DNA of 64,000 nt from G963667675 sp963667675 (GCA_963667675.1 OY763929.1:1302001-1366000); one strand, 5' to 3'. Numbered from the stretch's first letter, positions 1 to 8,778 are shown. Notes: generated by a model not told the origin, from the letters alone. A program made the numbers and translations.

Positions 1-1677
1 GTTAACGGACTCATTGGCGCGAAGGATAAACACGTGCTCGTTCACAGCCGCTTCAATGTCGTGAATGAAGATCCCCGTCTTACCTGTCGTAGCTCCATCC
101 TTCACAACTAGCACATCACCTTTTCTGAGGATTCCTTTCTTCATCCCAAGGAAATGATCCTCAGACACGAACTTCATGCCTTGGAACAGTATGCTTCCAT
201 TCCCGTCTATATGCTCTCCACCAACGCTGGGTATTCCAGAAGCAAGGGCACCGCCTTTCTGACGCGACCCACTCTCGATGTCCACAATTTCACTTAAGGC
301 AACCATAGACCACTTAGTCGGCCGGGTCTTGGTTTCCCGATACCGTTCTCCGCTCAGGTTGTACTCCCCGTCAGCAGCAATACGTTCCTTTCCGACGACC
401 ATGCCCGACGCGGGCTGGAAATCGCCCACAGGTCCGCCTGCTCTCAAAAGGCTCAAGTACTCGGTTAGCTCTTCTTGCACCACAAGCAGGTCGTTCATCT
501 CTATAGGGCGGCGCTGGGCGCCCAAGTCGAAGCCGTCGTTCTCCACCTTGAAGAAGGCGATGGATTCCGTCCGCTTGGCCAAAGCCCGGTCCAGGATGAG
601 GATTGAGGTCTTTACCCCGGAGTAGGGGTTGAACACCCCGGCGGGCAGGGAGACCACTGCAACCAGGTAGTCCTCCACCAGCATCTTGCGCAGTTGCTTG
701 TAAGCCTTCTGGCTCTGGAAGATTATCCCCTCCGGCACGATGATGCCCGCCCGCCCGTTGGCCTTCAGGTGCTCCGCCATGTAGTCCACGAACAGCACCT
801 CGCTGCGCCTGGACTGGACCGAGAAGCGGTTGTGGGGGCGGATGCCTCCCTTCGGCGACATGAACGGCGGGTTGGCCAGGATTACGTCGGCGAACTCGTT
901 CCAGCGGTCCTCGCTGGTCAGGGTGTCGTATTCGTGGATGTGGGGCTCCCGGAAGCCGTGCAGGTACAGGTTTACCAGGGACAGGCGCACCATGTCCGGG
1001 GAGATGTCGTAGCCCTTGAAGTTGTCCGGCAGCCGGCCCAGGTCGTCGGGCGTCAGCGTACTCTGGCCGTCCTCGTTGACGTTGGCCGCCAGGATGTGCT
1101 TGTAGGACGATATCAGGAACCCGGCGGTGCCGCAGGCCGGGTCCAGCACGGTCTCGTTCTTCTTCGGGTCCACCACGGCCACCATGAAGTCGATGATGTG
1201 CCGCGGGGTCCTGAACTGCCCCGCGTCGCCCTGGGAACCCAGCACCGACAGCAGGTACTCGAAAGCATCCCCCAGCCGTTCCGAGTGGTCGTAGGTGAAC
1301 TCGTCGATGACCTTCAGGAACGCCCGCAGGGTCTCCGGGTCCCGGTAGGGCAGGTATGCGTTGTTGAAGATGCTCCGGAACAGCGGCGGGATGCCCGGAT
1401 TTTCCGGCATCCTGGCGATGGCCTCGGCGTACAGGTTCAGCGTCTCGTGCCCCCCGACGCCCGGCCCTATCAGCTTGGACCAGCCGTACCTGGCGAACTC
1501 CCCTGCGAAGAAATTCCTCTCCCCGCCGAATTCCTCGCTTTCGGCGTCTATGTCGTCCATGAACTTGTAAATCAGGGCGATGGTAATCTGCTCGACCTGG
1601 CTCTTGGGGTCGGGCACCTTGCCCACTAGGATGTCCCGGGCGGTGTCTATGCGGCGTTTGGTGTCGGCGTCGAGCAT
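1..1677 (-). CDS. hsdM: Type I restriction-modification methyltransferase HsdM running into an HsdS-like recognition domain (3' end outside window)
   Basis: Read on the minus strand from an ATG at 1677, the frame stays open to base 1 (559 residues visible, no stop), so the C-terminus lies outside the window. Residues about 1-440 are an N6-adenine methyltransferase: an N-terminal helical domain, QFRTPRHI (154-161), the SAM-binding motif DPACGTAGF (179-187) and the catalytic NPPF (269-272). From about residue 455 the text changes to an HsdS-type target-recognition domain (WSMVALSEIVDIESGS, then VGGEHI and GDVLVVKDGATTGK). The protein therefore looks like a methylase-specificity fusion rather than separate hsdM and hsdS genes. 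It follows the GxxExxY gene by 15 bases and is the last visible gene of the leftward hsdR operon. The methylase call is secure; whether one or two recognition domains follow cannot be seen. Confidence 0.9.
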   Translation of the reverse strand, partial: MLDADTKRRIDTARDILVGKVPDPKSQVEQITIALIYKFMDDIDAESEEFGGERNFFAGEFARYGWSKLIGPGVGGHETLNLYAEAIARMPENPGIPPLFRSIFNNAYLPYRDPETLRAFLKVIDEFTYDHSERLGDAFEYLLSVLGSQGDAGQFRTPRHIIDFMVAVVDPKKNETVLDPACGTAGFLISSYKHILAANVNEDGQSTLTPDDLGRLPDNFKGYDISPDMVRLSLVNLYLHGFREPHIHEYDTLTSEDRWNEFADVILANPPFMSPKGGIRPHNRFSVQSRRSEVLFVDYMAEHLKANGRAGIIVPEGIIFQSQKAYKQLRKMLVEDYLVAVVSLPAGVFNPYSGVKTSILILDRALAKRTESIAFFKVENDGFDLGAQRRPIEMNDLLVVQEELTEYLSLLRAGGPVGDFQPASGMVVGKERIAADGEYNLSGERYRETKTRPTKWSMVALSEIVDIESGSRQKGGALASGIPSVGGEHIDGNGSILFQGMKFVSEDHFLGMKKGILRKGDVLVVKDGATTGKTGIFIHDIEAAVNEHVFILRANESVN

Positions 1678-1692
1678 CGTCTGGACTTTGAT

Positions 1693-2112
1693 TTATGGGA
1701 TTATTGGATTGCCTTGATTCTTTTGTTTAAGATTGCCGTTGGTCACTCTCTTGAACTCCAGGCTGCGTGCGCCGAAGTTGAGTAGCAGCCCAACTTCCAG
1801 GTCGTAGGCTTCGAGGTAGTTGATGGCTTGCGCTAAGTGGAGGTCTTCCAACTTTGTGAGGGCCTTGAGTTCTACTGAAACAACATTGTCGACCAGAAAG
1901 TCCACCCGCCGGGCCCCTACTTGCCGCCCCTTGTAGTAGATGGGCATTTCATGCTCGCGGCTGAACGACAGTCCCTGGTCACCCATCTCCATCCCCAGCG
2001 CCCGCTGATAAATCACCTCTTGAAAACCATTCCCCAAAGCCGAATGCACCGCCATCGCGCACCCAATCACCCTCCCAGTCACCTCCGAATACTTATGCCC
2101 CGTCTTAATCAA
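1693..2112 (-). CDS. GxxExxY protein (PD-(D/E)XK nuclease-like)
   Basis: A 139-residue protein with the family signature: helix, then GNGFQEVIYQRAL (G-x-x-E-x-x-Y), then YYKGRQVGARRVDFLVD and VSVELKAL, where the D and the ExK-like pair match the core of a PD-(D/E)XK fold, and a final LLNFG. The start is TTG; an in-frame TGA lies four codons upstream, so there is no longer form. It sits between hsdR (31 bases upstream) and hsdM (15 bases downstream) in the same direction and is probably cotranscribed with them. The family is common as stand-alone genes in many bacteria and has no firmly established function. Its position inside a restriction operon suggests, but does not prove, a DNA-defence or accessory role. 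Confidence 0.85.
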   Translation of the reverse strand: MIKTGHKYSEVTGRVIGCAMAVHSALGNGFQEVIYQRALGMEMGDQGLSFSREHEMPIYYKGRQVGARRVDFLVDNVVSVELKALTKLEDLHLAQAINYLEAYDLEVGLLLNFGARSLEFKRVTNGNLKQKNQGNPIIP

Positions 2113-2143
2113 AGCCCATCACCAGAATCCCATAAATCACAGT

Positions 2144-4681
2144 TCAGACACCCTCAAACTGGTTAAGCGACACATAGTCCTTGACGTATTCCGGGACCAG
2201 CGCCCTGTACTTTTCGGGCACCTTCCTGTAGTCGTCCATGGAGAACACGGCATTAGTGGCCAGGTAGGTGAACTGCTTCTTGTCGACGGCATTACGCGTC
2301 ATGACGTCGGTGACGTATGCCTTGAAGAAGGTCTTTATTGTGGGGATTGAATCAGAGCGATAGGGTATGTGGCCGGCAACAAACTTGTTGAACTCCTCCT
2401 CCAGCATCTCGTCCTTGGACTTGAAGTCCGGTATAAGCTCGAAGACCTTTTCCAGGATTTCCCGGAGGCTGAGCCGCCGGTCCACGGCGGCGGCTTTTCG
2501 CAGCTTTTGCAGGTTGTAGTAGTCCTCGGGCTTGTCGAACACCTCCCGGTTCACGTAGTCCAGGACAAGCTCCCAGTTTCCGGCCTCGATAGCCGTCTTG
2601 ACGACGCCGTTCGCTCTAACGGTGTCCGCGAACCTGTCGAACAGCATCCGGTCGATTTTCATCCCGTGGATGCCCACGGTTTCTTGCCTGATGGTCGCGA
2701 GAATGTCCGTCCCCAGGTGTTCGTAGGCGGAGCCCCCGGACGTCCCATTGCCGTCTCCCCCATCGCCGCCCTCGCTTGACTGGGGCTTGGGCAGCTTGAG
2801 AACCTGGTCGTAGTTGAACTCCGTCTCGAAATACTCGCAGTTGCCGAAGAAATCGAACAGCTTGAAGGCGGTCTTTTTTGGCTGGGCCGCGTTCTCCGCC
2901 ATGCCAGGGTCTTGCAGTTGCTCCAGGAAGTCGTGCGGGCGGGTGCCCCTGCCCTTGATTTGGACAAAGTCCGTGGGCGAAAAGATGGGCCTGAACATTC
3001 CCAGGTTGAGGATGTCGGTGCAGTCGTAGCCCGTGGTCATCATACCCACCGTTACGCAAACCCGCGCCTTGCTGGTCCGGTACCCAGGCAGGAAGTCGCT
3101 GAAACCCATCAGGTTGTTGTTGGCGAAGTTTATGGTGAACTGCTGGGCGTCCGGGACCTGGGAGGTGACCTGCACGGCAAAGTCCGACCGGTACTTGCCG
3201 GGAAACATCCGGTCGGCCATCTCGTTGAACGTCTGGGTCAGCCTGGCTGCGTGGTTCTGGCTTACCGCAAAGACGATAGATTTCCCGATCTCATCGCTAA
3301 CTGGGTCGCGCAACGCGTTTTCCAGGAACGTCTTGCAGAACACCTGGTTGGTCGCTTCCGAGAAGAACCGTTTCTCGAACTCCCGCTGCTTGAACGATTC
3401 TTCATGCTCGTCTCCGGTGTCGTCGGTAAACGACACCACAAAACCTTCATCTGCCAGCAACTGTGTGGTCACGTCGGTGCGTGCGTCTACCACCGTCGGG
3501 TTGATAAGGTGGCCGTCCTTGACTCCGTCGAGCAACGAGTACCGGAACGTAGGCTCCCCGCTCTCGCAGCCAAAAGTGCGGTAGGTGTCTCGGAGAAGCC
3601 TTCGCTCGGCCTCCCGGGGGTCGTGAATGCCAGGCTTGGAACCGTCGAATCCTCGCAGATAGTCCCTCGGGGTTGCGGTGAGGCCCAGCTTGTATCCGAC
3701 AAAGTAATCGAATACCGCTCGAGCGGTGCCGCTGATGGACCGGTGCGCTTCGTCGGAAATCACCAGGTCGAAGTCCGTCGGGGAGAAGAGCGACTGGTAC
3801 TTGTTGTTGAACAGCAGCGATTGGACGGTGGTAACGACGATCTCCGCCGAGCGCCAGTCGTCCCGTCTCTCCTTGTAGATTACCGTGGCATAGTCTGCCG
3901 AAAGGATATTGGAAAACACCTTCCTGGCTTGCTCCTCCAACTCCAGGCGGTCCACGAGAAACAGCACGCGGGAAGCGTTGCGGGAGCGCAGGAACAGCTT
4001 GATGACGGCGGCGGCGGTCAGGGTCTTGCCGGTTCCAGTCGCCATCTCGAAAAGAAACCGGTCGTTGCCCTGCTCGACGGCCTTCTGCAGTGCGTGGACT
4101 GCCTGCAGTTGGTAAGGGCGCAGGAATCGGAGATTGTTTCCCCGTATGAAGTCCCCTTGCTCGTCTTTATTCTTCCACGCCGCCTCCGAGGCGTAGCCTG
4201 GCCGCTGGGTCAGGACGATGTAGTCGGTCCCGACCTGCTCCTCGATCAGACGCTGGGGGTCAGGCTGTACCTTGCTGTAGCCGACTACCGACTCCGGCGC
4301 GGGAAAGGCGGTTATGACATACGGATTGCCCCTTTCCAAGTCCCAGAAGTAGTGTAGGTTCCCGTTGGACAGAATCACGAACCGGCAGTTTAGGGACCTG
4401 GCGTATTTTCGGGCCTGTTCCTTGCCCACCAATGGTTGCTTGTCCTCAGACTTGGCCTCCAGCGCCACAAGGGGGAATCCCTTGGAGTCCAGCAAGAGAA
4501 AGTCGACAAAGCCCTTCTTCGTCTTCTCGAAGTCTTCACCGAGAGCATCAAGGTCGGTCTGGGTGATAGCTACGCTGGGTTCGAGGCGAACGTTCGCGGG
4601 TCTATTCCCATCCGGAAAGAACCGCCATCCTGCCTTTTCCAGCAGTCCGTTAATCTTTATTCGCGCCGTAGCTTCGTTCAT
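2144..4681 (-). CDS. hsdR: Type I restriction enzyme R subunit (HsdR)
   Basis: 845 residues from ATG 4681, 44 bases after the upstream FAH gene. The N-terminal endonuclease domain shows PLVALEAKSEDK (the E-x-K of PD-ExK) followed by QARKYARSL. The superfamily-2 translocase follows: MATGTGKT (Walker A), SDEAH box, GLTATP (motif III), and IKGRGTRPHD (motif VI). The C-terminal part matches the EcoEI-type R-subunit tail. It cleaves DNA after ATP-driven translocation when partnered with HsdM and HsdS. The open frame can be read 282 codons further upstream, but that part overlaps the FAH gene in another frame and is not coding. No frame break is seen. Confidence 0.93.
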   Translation of the reverse strand: MNEATARIKINGLLEKAGWRFFPDGNRPANVRLEPSVAITQTDLDALGEDFEKTKKGFVDFLLLDSKGFPLVALEAKSEDKQPLVGKEQARKYARSLNCRFVILSNGNLHYFWDLERGNPYVITAFPAPESVVGYSKVQPDPQRLIEEQVGTDYIVLTQRPGYASEAAWKNKDEQGDFIRGNNLRFLRPYQLQAVHALQKAVEQGNDRFLFEMATGTGKTLTAAAVIKLFLRSRNASRVLFLVDRLELEEQARKVFSNILSADYATVIYKERRDDWRSAEIVVTTVQSLLFNNKYQSLFSPTDFDLVISDEAHRSISGTARAVFDYFVGYKLGLTATPRDYLRGFDGSKPGIHDPREAERRLLRDTYRTFGCESGEPTFRYSLLDGVKDGHLINPTVVDARTDVTTQLLADEGFVVSFTDDTGDEHEESFKQREFEKRFFSEATNQVFCKTFLENALRDPVSDEIGKSIVFAVSQNHAARLTQTFNEMADRMFPGKYRSDFAVQVTSQVPDAQQFTINFANNNLMGFSDFLPGYRTSKARVCVTVGMMTTGYDCTDILNLGMFRPIFSPTDFVQIKGRGTRPHDFLEQLQDPGMAENAAQPKKTAFKLFDFFGNCEYFETEFNYDQVLKLPKPQSSEGGDGGDGNGTSGGSAYEHLGTDILATIRQETVGIHGMKIDRMLFDRFADTVRANGVVKTAIEAGNWELVLDYVNREVFDKPEDYYNLQKLRKAAAVDRRLSLREILEKVFELIPDFKSKDEMLEEEFNKFVAGHIPYRSDSIPTIKTFFKAYVTDVMTRNAVDKKQFTYLATNAVFSMDDYRKVPEKYRALVPEYVKDYVSLNQFEGV

Positions 4682-4725
4682 AACCCATTGGTGCCCGGTG
4701 GAGACCGTCAGCGATAAGGGCCCCC

Positions 4726-5481
4726 TCACCCCTCCAACTTCACCGTATTCCTCAACACCCCGATCCCCTCGACCTCCACCTCGCACACGTCGCCGTCCTT
4801 TATCTCTCCGGGGACCCCCGGGGTGCCGGTGTAGATCATGTCTCCCGGCTCCAGCGTGACGTACTGCGACGTGAAGGAAACTACAGTTGGGACGTCGAAG
4901 ATCAGGTACTTGGTGCTTTCTCCTTGCACCTCGTTGCCGTTGATCCGGCAGGAGACCCGTACGTCGCCGGGGTCTATGTCCGTGACTATGAACGGCCCCG
5001 CCGGCGAGAAGGTGTCCGTCGACTTGGCCCGCCACCAGTTGCGGTCGTCCCGCTGCCAGTCCCTCGCGCTCACGTCGTTGCCGCAGGTATAGCCCAGCAC
5101 GTGCTCCAGCGCCTCCCCTTTGGTTACGTTGCGGCACCTGTCTTTGATGACCACTACCAGCTCCGCCTCGGCATCCAGCTTGGCCGTGGCCTTGGGTCGG
5201 ACGATGACGTCGTCGGGGCCGATCATCGACGTAGGAGTCTTGTAGAACACGATGGGTTCCGCCGACGGCTCCCGGTCCCCCAGGTGGCTGGAGTAGTTCA
5301 GGCCGATAGCCAGTATCTTCCCCGGCTCGCACGGCGCCAGCAGTTTGACCTCCGACACCGGATGGGTGTGGTCGGTGACTTGATATGGCTCGAAAGGAGT
5401 GGCGCTCAACTCCTTCACCATCCCGTCTTCCACCACTCCGTAGCTGATTTGTCCGTGGGCAAGATACCTGGCGATCTTCAT
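4726..5481 (-). CDS. Fumarylacetoacetate hydrolase (FAH) fold family protein
   Basis: 251 residues. The N-terminal cap-like domain is followed by the catalytic FAH core beginning LLAPCEPGKILAIGLNYSSH. The metal-binding acidic set is visible as KLDAEAELVVVI, and the later NDVSARDWQ and PGDMIYTGTPGVP are typical. The family cleaves or isomerises C-C bonds in 2,4-diketo or 2-oxo acids (fumarylpyruvate, 2-hydroxyhepta-2,4-dienedioate, acylpyruvates, or oxaloacetate decarboxylation), and the exact substrate cannot be told from sequence. AGGAG lies 10 bases before the ATG. It is the first gene of a leftward run into hsdR, which is probably a chance neighbour rather than a functional partner, and it is divergent from ccmA. 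Confidence 0.88.
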   Translation of the reverse strand: MKIARYLAHGQISYGVVEDGMVKELSATPFEPYQVTDHTHPVSEVKLLAPCEPGKILAIGLNYSSHLGDREPSAEPIVFYKTPTSMIGPDDVIVRPKATAKLDAEAELVVVIKDRCRNVTKGEALEHVLGYTCGNDVSARDWQRDDRNWWRAKSTDTFSPAGPFIVTDIDPGDVRVSCRINGNEVQGESTKYLIFDVPTVVSFTSQYVTLEPGDMIYTGTPGVPGEIKDGDVCEVEVEGIGVLRNTVKLEG

Positions 5482-5652
5482 AACTAATGCTCCTTTTCTG
5501 CGTTACTGCCGGGCTAATTGTATCCACTGGCGCGCCGCTTGACTACCGGCCCTCCCTTCCGGCCTGGTCCGTTCCGTAGCGCGCGGCGATGTTCCACCCA
5601 AGACTCCCTTCTTGTCGGAATTTTGCCAGTCCGGTACCATGGCATCCATGGG

Positions 5653-6462
5653 ATGTTTCTTGCGTTGGGTTCCAGAGTTGCCGCCGCTCCTCAGGGCGGC
5701 CGGCGGCCATGCCCCGTTCCTGGCGAGTCCGCGTTGCTGACTCCCCCCGCCGGCGACGCCATCAGGGTCCTGGGGCTTCAGAAAAGTTTCGGCGATTGGC
5801 CCGTCCTCTGGGACCTGGACCTCACCGTCCCCTGGGGAGAGCTTCTGGTCCTGTTCGGCGCCAACGGCGTGGGCAAGACCACCCTGCTCCGCATCCTTTC
5901 CACCCAAGCCAGGCCTGATGCAGGCTCTTTGGTTGTCGCCGGTTTCGACCAACGGCGCAGCCCCCAGGCCGTCCGCCGCCGCGTCGGAGTCGTGGCCCAC
6001 CAGTCCTTCCATTACGACGACCTGACCTGCCGGGAAAATCTGTACTACTACGGCCGCCTGTTCGGGATCGAAGACTACCGCGCCCGCGCTGACGAGGTCT
6101 TGGCCAGGCTTGGCCTGGACCGCCGCTCCGACCGCCGGGTGCGTACCCTCTCCAACGGAATGCAAAAGCGCCTTTCCATCGCCCGCGCCATCCAGCATCG
6201 GCCCCGGCTGCTGCTGCTTGACGAGCCCGAGGCCGGGTTGGACGAAGAATCCCTGGATATCCTTAAAGACCTGCTCCACGAATGGACCCAGGCCGGGGGC
6301 TCCGCGATCATGACCACCCACGACACCGCATTGGGCCGGTCCTGGGCCCACCGTACCGCCGTCCTCGACGCCGGACGAGTCTTATTCCCCAGCCCCGACG
6401 AATATCCGCGGGACAAGCCATCGCACCGACCATTGGCTGCATCTATGGAGCCCCGCCGGTGA
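5653..6462 (+). CDS. ccmA: Haem exporter ABC ATP-binding protein CcmA
   Basis: Core ABC ATPase: Walker A GANGVGKTT, signature LSNGMQKR, Walker B LLLLDEPEAGLDEES and the H-loop TTHD. With CcmB it forms the cytoplasmic ATPase of the c-type cytochrome maturation system that releases holo-CcmE. The start is uncertain. The frame is open upstream; I chose ATG 5653 (269 residues), but homology only begins around IRVLGLQKSF, about 33 codons later, so a TTG near 5735 is also possible and would fit the usual 210-230 residue length. The stop overlaps the ccmB start (GTGA), the usual translational coupling in this operon. Its place before ccmB-C-D-E makes the ccmA call firm. Confidence 0.88.
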   Translation: MFLALGSRVAAAPQGGRRPCPVPGESALLTPPAGDAIRVLGLQKSFGDWPVLWDLDLTVPWGELLVLFGANGVGKTTLLRILSTQARPDAGSLVVAGFDQRRSPQAVRRRVGVVAHQSFHYDDLTCRENLYYYGRLFGIEDYRARADEVLARLGLDRRSDRRVRTLSNGMQKRLSIARAIQHRPRLLLLDEPEAGLDEESLDILKDLLHEWTQAGGSAIMTTHDTALGRSWAHRTAVLDAGRVLFPSPDEYPRDKPSHRPLAASMEPRR

Positions 6463-7133
6463 CCGACTTCCTCAGGCCCGTTGGCGTGTTGGTGTGGAAG
6501 GACATCGTCTTGGAACTCCGTTCCCGCGAGCTTGTCGTCTCCATGCTGGTCTTCGGCCTGATGCTGGTGGTCGTCTTCAACTTCGCCTTGAGCGTCACCC
6601 CACAGCGGGTGGCCACCGTGGCGCCGGGAATCCTTTGGGCCTCCTTCGCTTTCGCCGGCGTCCTGGCCATGAGCCGTGCCTTTGCCAGGGAAAGGGAACA
6701 GGGGGGACTGGACGGGCTGCTGCTCACCCCCGTAAGCCGCGACTCGATATTCCTGGGCAAGGCTGCGTCCATCTTCATATTCATGGTGCTGGTGGAGGCC
6801 ATACTCCTGCCCATCTTCGCCGGCCTCATGGGCTTCTCCGCGGTGTCATTTGCCTTGGTGCTGACCATCGTTCTGGCCACCGCCGGATTTGCCATCGTGG
6901 GAGCCCTGTTTGCCGCCATCGCAGTCCAGACCAAGTCCCGCGAAATTCTGCTCCCGGTGCTGTTCTTTCCAGTGATTCTCCCCGTAATCGTCGGAGCGGT
7001 CGAAGCAACCAAGTTGGCCATCGGAGGCGAATCGGTGGTGGGGATCGGCCACTGGCTGCCCCTTATCGGCGCATTCGACGCAGTGTTTCTTGTAATCTGT
7101 CCCTGGGTATTTTCGTTGGTGGTGGAGGAATAG
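6459..7133 (+). CDS. ccmB: Haem exporter membrane protein CcmB
   Basis: 224 residues from GTG 6459, which overlaps the ccmA stop as GTGA. Six hydrophobic spans are visible, beginning VVSMLVFGLMLVVVFNFAL. The conserved FAREREQGGLDGLLLTP cytoplasmic loop is typical of CcmB, and the length matches the family. CcmB is the membrane partner of CcmA. The reading frame can be extended 59 codons upstream inside ccmA, but those codons are the alternate frame of ccmA and are not needed. The stop TAG directly precedes the ccmC ATG. Confidence 0.92.
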   Translation: MTDFLRPVGVLVWKDIVLELRSRELVVSMLVFGLMLVVVFNFALSVTPQRVATVAPGILWASFAFAGVLAMSRAFAREREQGGLDGLLLTPVSRDSIFLGKAASIFIFMVLVEAILLPIFAGLMGFSAVSFALVLTIVLATAGFAIVGALFAAIAVQTKSREILLPVLFFPVILPVIVGAVEATKLAIGGESVVGIGHWLPLIGAFDAVFLVICPWVFSLVVEE

Positions 7134-7889
7134 ATGTCTGTGGCCCCCGGCCAACAAGACCAAAGAAGCAAAGCCGTGTTGCGACCCAACATAAAAGAGA
7201 TATTTTTGCTGGTGACCGGCATCCTGATGCTGGTCAATATCTACATGATATTCATGGTCGCGCCCACCGACGCCAACCTGGGCAACGTGCAGCGCGTCTT
7301 CTACTTCCACTTCCCCATGGCCATAATGTCGTTCCTGGCCTTCTTCACCGTATTCGTGGCTGGCGCTCTTTACCTGGTCCGCCGCGAGAGCCGGTGGGAC
7401 AACCTGTCCTACGCCGCGGCCGAAGTGGGCGTCATATTCATAACCCTCACCCTGCTCACCGGCGTGATTTGGGCCAAGCCGGTGTGGGGCGCCTGGTGGC
7501 TTTGGACTCCCCGGCTGACCACAACCCTGATCCTGTGGCTTATCTACGTAGCCTACATGATGATTCGGGCCTACGCCCCCAACCAGAGCAAGGCGGCCGT
7601 CTACGGCTCAGTCATGGGTCTCATCGGATTCATCGACGTGCTAATCGTCTATTTCTCCGTGGAATGGTGGCCCGGCATCCATCCGGCCCCGGTGGTTGGC
7701 CCCCTGGCCGAAAGCGACTCGCTGGAAAGCACCATGCGGGGAGTATTGGGCTTTTCTTTCCTGTCATTTATATTCCTGCTGGTCTACCTGGTATGGGAGC
7801 GCGTGTCGCTGCGCTCCACCGAGGACAATGTCAAGTCCCTTAGATTTTCCCTGCGCCGCTCTCGTGCCGGCGCAGCCGCGGGAGAGTGA
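7134..7889 (+). CDS. ccmC: Haem handling protein CcmC
   Basis: 251 residues, ATG immediately after the ccmB stop. Six membrane segments, with histidines in QRVFYFHFPMA as expected for the axial haem ligands. The periplasmic WWD-like motif reads WGAWWLWTPRLTT: the tryptophans are kept, but threonine stands where the consensus WGxWWxWD has aspartate. CcmC presents haem to CcmE on the outer face of the membrane. The C-terminal tail beyond the sixth helix is short and basic (RFSLRRSRAG). The assignment is firm from motif, topology and operon position. Confidence 0.92.
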   Translation: MSVAPGQQDQRSKAVLRPNIKEIFLLVTGILMLVNIYMIFMVAPTDANLGNVQRVFYFHFPMAIMSFLAFFTVFVAGALYLVRRESRWDNLSYAAAEVGVIFITLTLLTGVIWAKPVWGAWWLWTPRLTTTLILWLIYVAYMMIRAYAPNQSKAAVYGSVMGLIGFIDVLIVYFSVEWWPGIHPAPVVGPLAESDSLESTMRGVLGFSFLSFIFLLVYLVWERVSLRSTEDNVKSLRFSLRRSRAGAAAGE

Positions 7890-7895
7890 GGCGCT

Positions 7896-8093
7896 ATGCT
7901 CTTTATTCTGCTCCAGACCCAGGTCCCCCCGTCCAACCTGCCCTACCTGGTCGCCGCCTTCGCTGTCAGTTGGGCCGTGTTCTTCATCTACGCCTTCTTC
8001 GTCGCCCGTCGCCAGCGGGAACTGCAGGCAGAAATCCGTGAACTGCAACAAGCCCTGGCAGAGCGGGATTCCGCTCAGGACAGTGGCGACTAA
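7896..8093 (+). CDS. ccmD: CcmD-like small membrane protein
   Basis: 65 residues, six bases after ccmC. One N-terminal membrane helix (LPYLVAAFAVSWAVFFIYAFFV is the hydrophobic stretch) is followed by a short charged coiled coil (RQRELQAEIRELQQAL). This is the standard layout of CcmD, which holds holo-CcmE release together with CcmABC. Sequence identity in this family is always low; the call rests on size, topology and position between ccmC and ccmE. Confidence 0.8.
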   Translation: MLFILLQTQVPPSNLPYLVAAFAVSWAVFFIYAFFVARRQRELQAEIRELQQALAERDSAQDSGD

Positions 8094-8235
8094 AGTTAAG
8101 TGCGGACCGACTAGCGGTCTTTGGGATATGGCCCTTCAGCGTCCCCTATACCCGTTGGCTGCGGTCCGCAGGCGTGATACCATCGATGCAGAAAAGGTCG
8201 GTAGCCCCAGTTAACCCGGACTTGGAGACAACTTC

Positions 8236-8724
8236 TTGGAAAAGGCGGAGTTTGAAAGCGACGGCATATTAGAGGAAGAACGCTCTGGCAGCCCCAACAA
8301 CCGGCTGCGCCTCATCGTAGTGTTGCTGGTGGTGGGCCTGGCGTTGGGGTACATGGTCTATGCGGCCTTCCCCGGCAACGCACTCTTTTCCCTGACCGTC
8401 AGCGAGTTCTTCAACAAGGCCGAGGCCCAGGACGGCCGCATCGTCCGCGTATCAGGCAAGTTGGTGGAAGACTCTTTCGCCAGGGAGGATAACTCCACCC
8501 TCGCCGCGTTCCAGTTGGTCGACAAGGAAGAGACCGGGTCCGCGGCCCAGCTCTCCGCCACCTACGACGGCGTGCTGCCTGACCTGTTCTTCAACCCCCA
8601 CTCTGAAATCATCCTTCAAGGCAGTTACGGCCAGGGCCAGGTGTTCCACGCCGACACCATCCTGGTCAAATGCCCTTCCAAGTACCAGGCGCTGGAGGCG
8701 GAGCAACAGGCCGTCAGCTATTAG
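8236..8724 (+). CDS. ccmE: Cytochrome c maturation haem chaperone CcmE, cysteine (CxxxY) type
   Basis: 162 residues from TTG 8236. An N-terminal cytoplasmic segment is followed by a membrane anchor (RLIVVLLVVGLALGYMVYAA) and an OB-fold domain (RIVRVSGKLVEDS, DLFFNPHSEIILQGSY, FHADTILVKCPSKY). The haem-attachment motif is C146-P-S-K-Y150, so it is the CxxxY variant and not the HxxxY of E. coli. The cysteine type is known from archaea and some sulfate reducers. No CcmF, CcmG or CcmH gene follows here, so later steps must be encoded elsewhere. The 142-base gap after ccmD holds no evident gene. Confidence 0.92.
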   Translation: MEKAEFESDGILEEERSGSPNNRLRLIVVLLVVGLALGYMVYAAFPGNALFSLTVSEFFNKAEAQDGRIVRVSGKLVEDSFAREDNSTLAAFQLVDKEETGSAAQLSATYDGVLPDLFFNPHSEIILQGSYGQGQVFHADTILVKCPSKYQALEAEQQAVSY

Positions 8725-8755
8725 GTGCGGCGTCCCCGTAAGCCGGCAAAATTAA

Positions 8756-8778
8756 AGTCCCCCACATTGTGGGGGACT
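8756..8778. terminator. Bidirectional terminator between ccmE and korB
   Basis: A perfect 10-base-pair stem, AGTCCCCCAC and GTGGGGGACT, with a 3-base loop. A-rich sequence (AAAATTAA) lies on the left and CGCTTTTG on the right, so it can serve both the rightward ccm operon and the leftward kor operon, which converge here. Confidence 0.85.

Noticed and set aside
694..1629. Long rightward frames opposite hsdM
   Set aside because: Shadow frames of a GC-rich gene. The minus-strand reading has SAM and NPPF motifs.
4682..5527. Extended frame upstream of hsdR (282 extra codons)
   Set aside because: It overlaps the FAH gene in another frame, has biased Arg/Gly/His composition and no homology; HsdR homology begins at ATG 4681.
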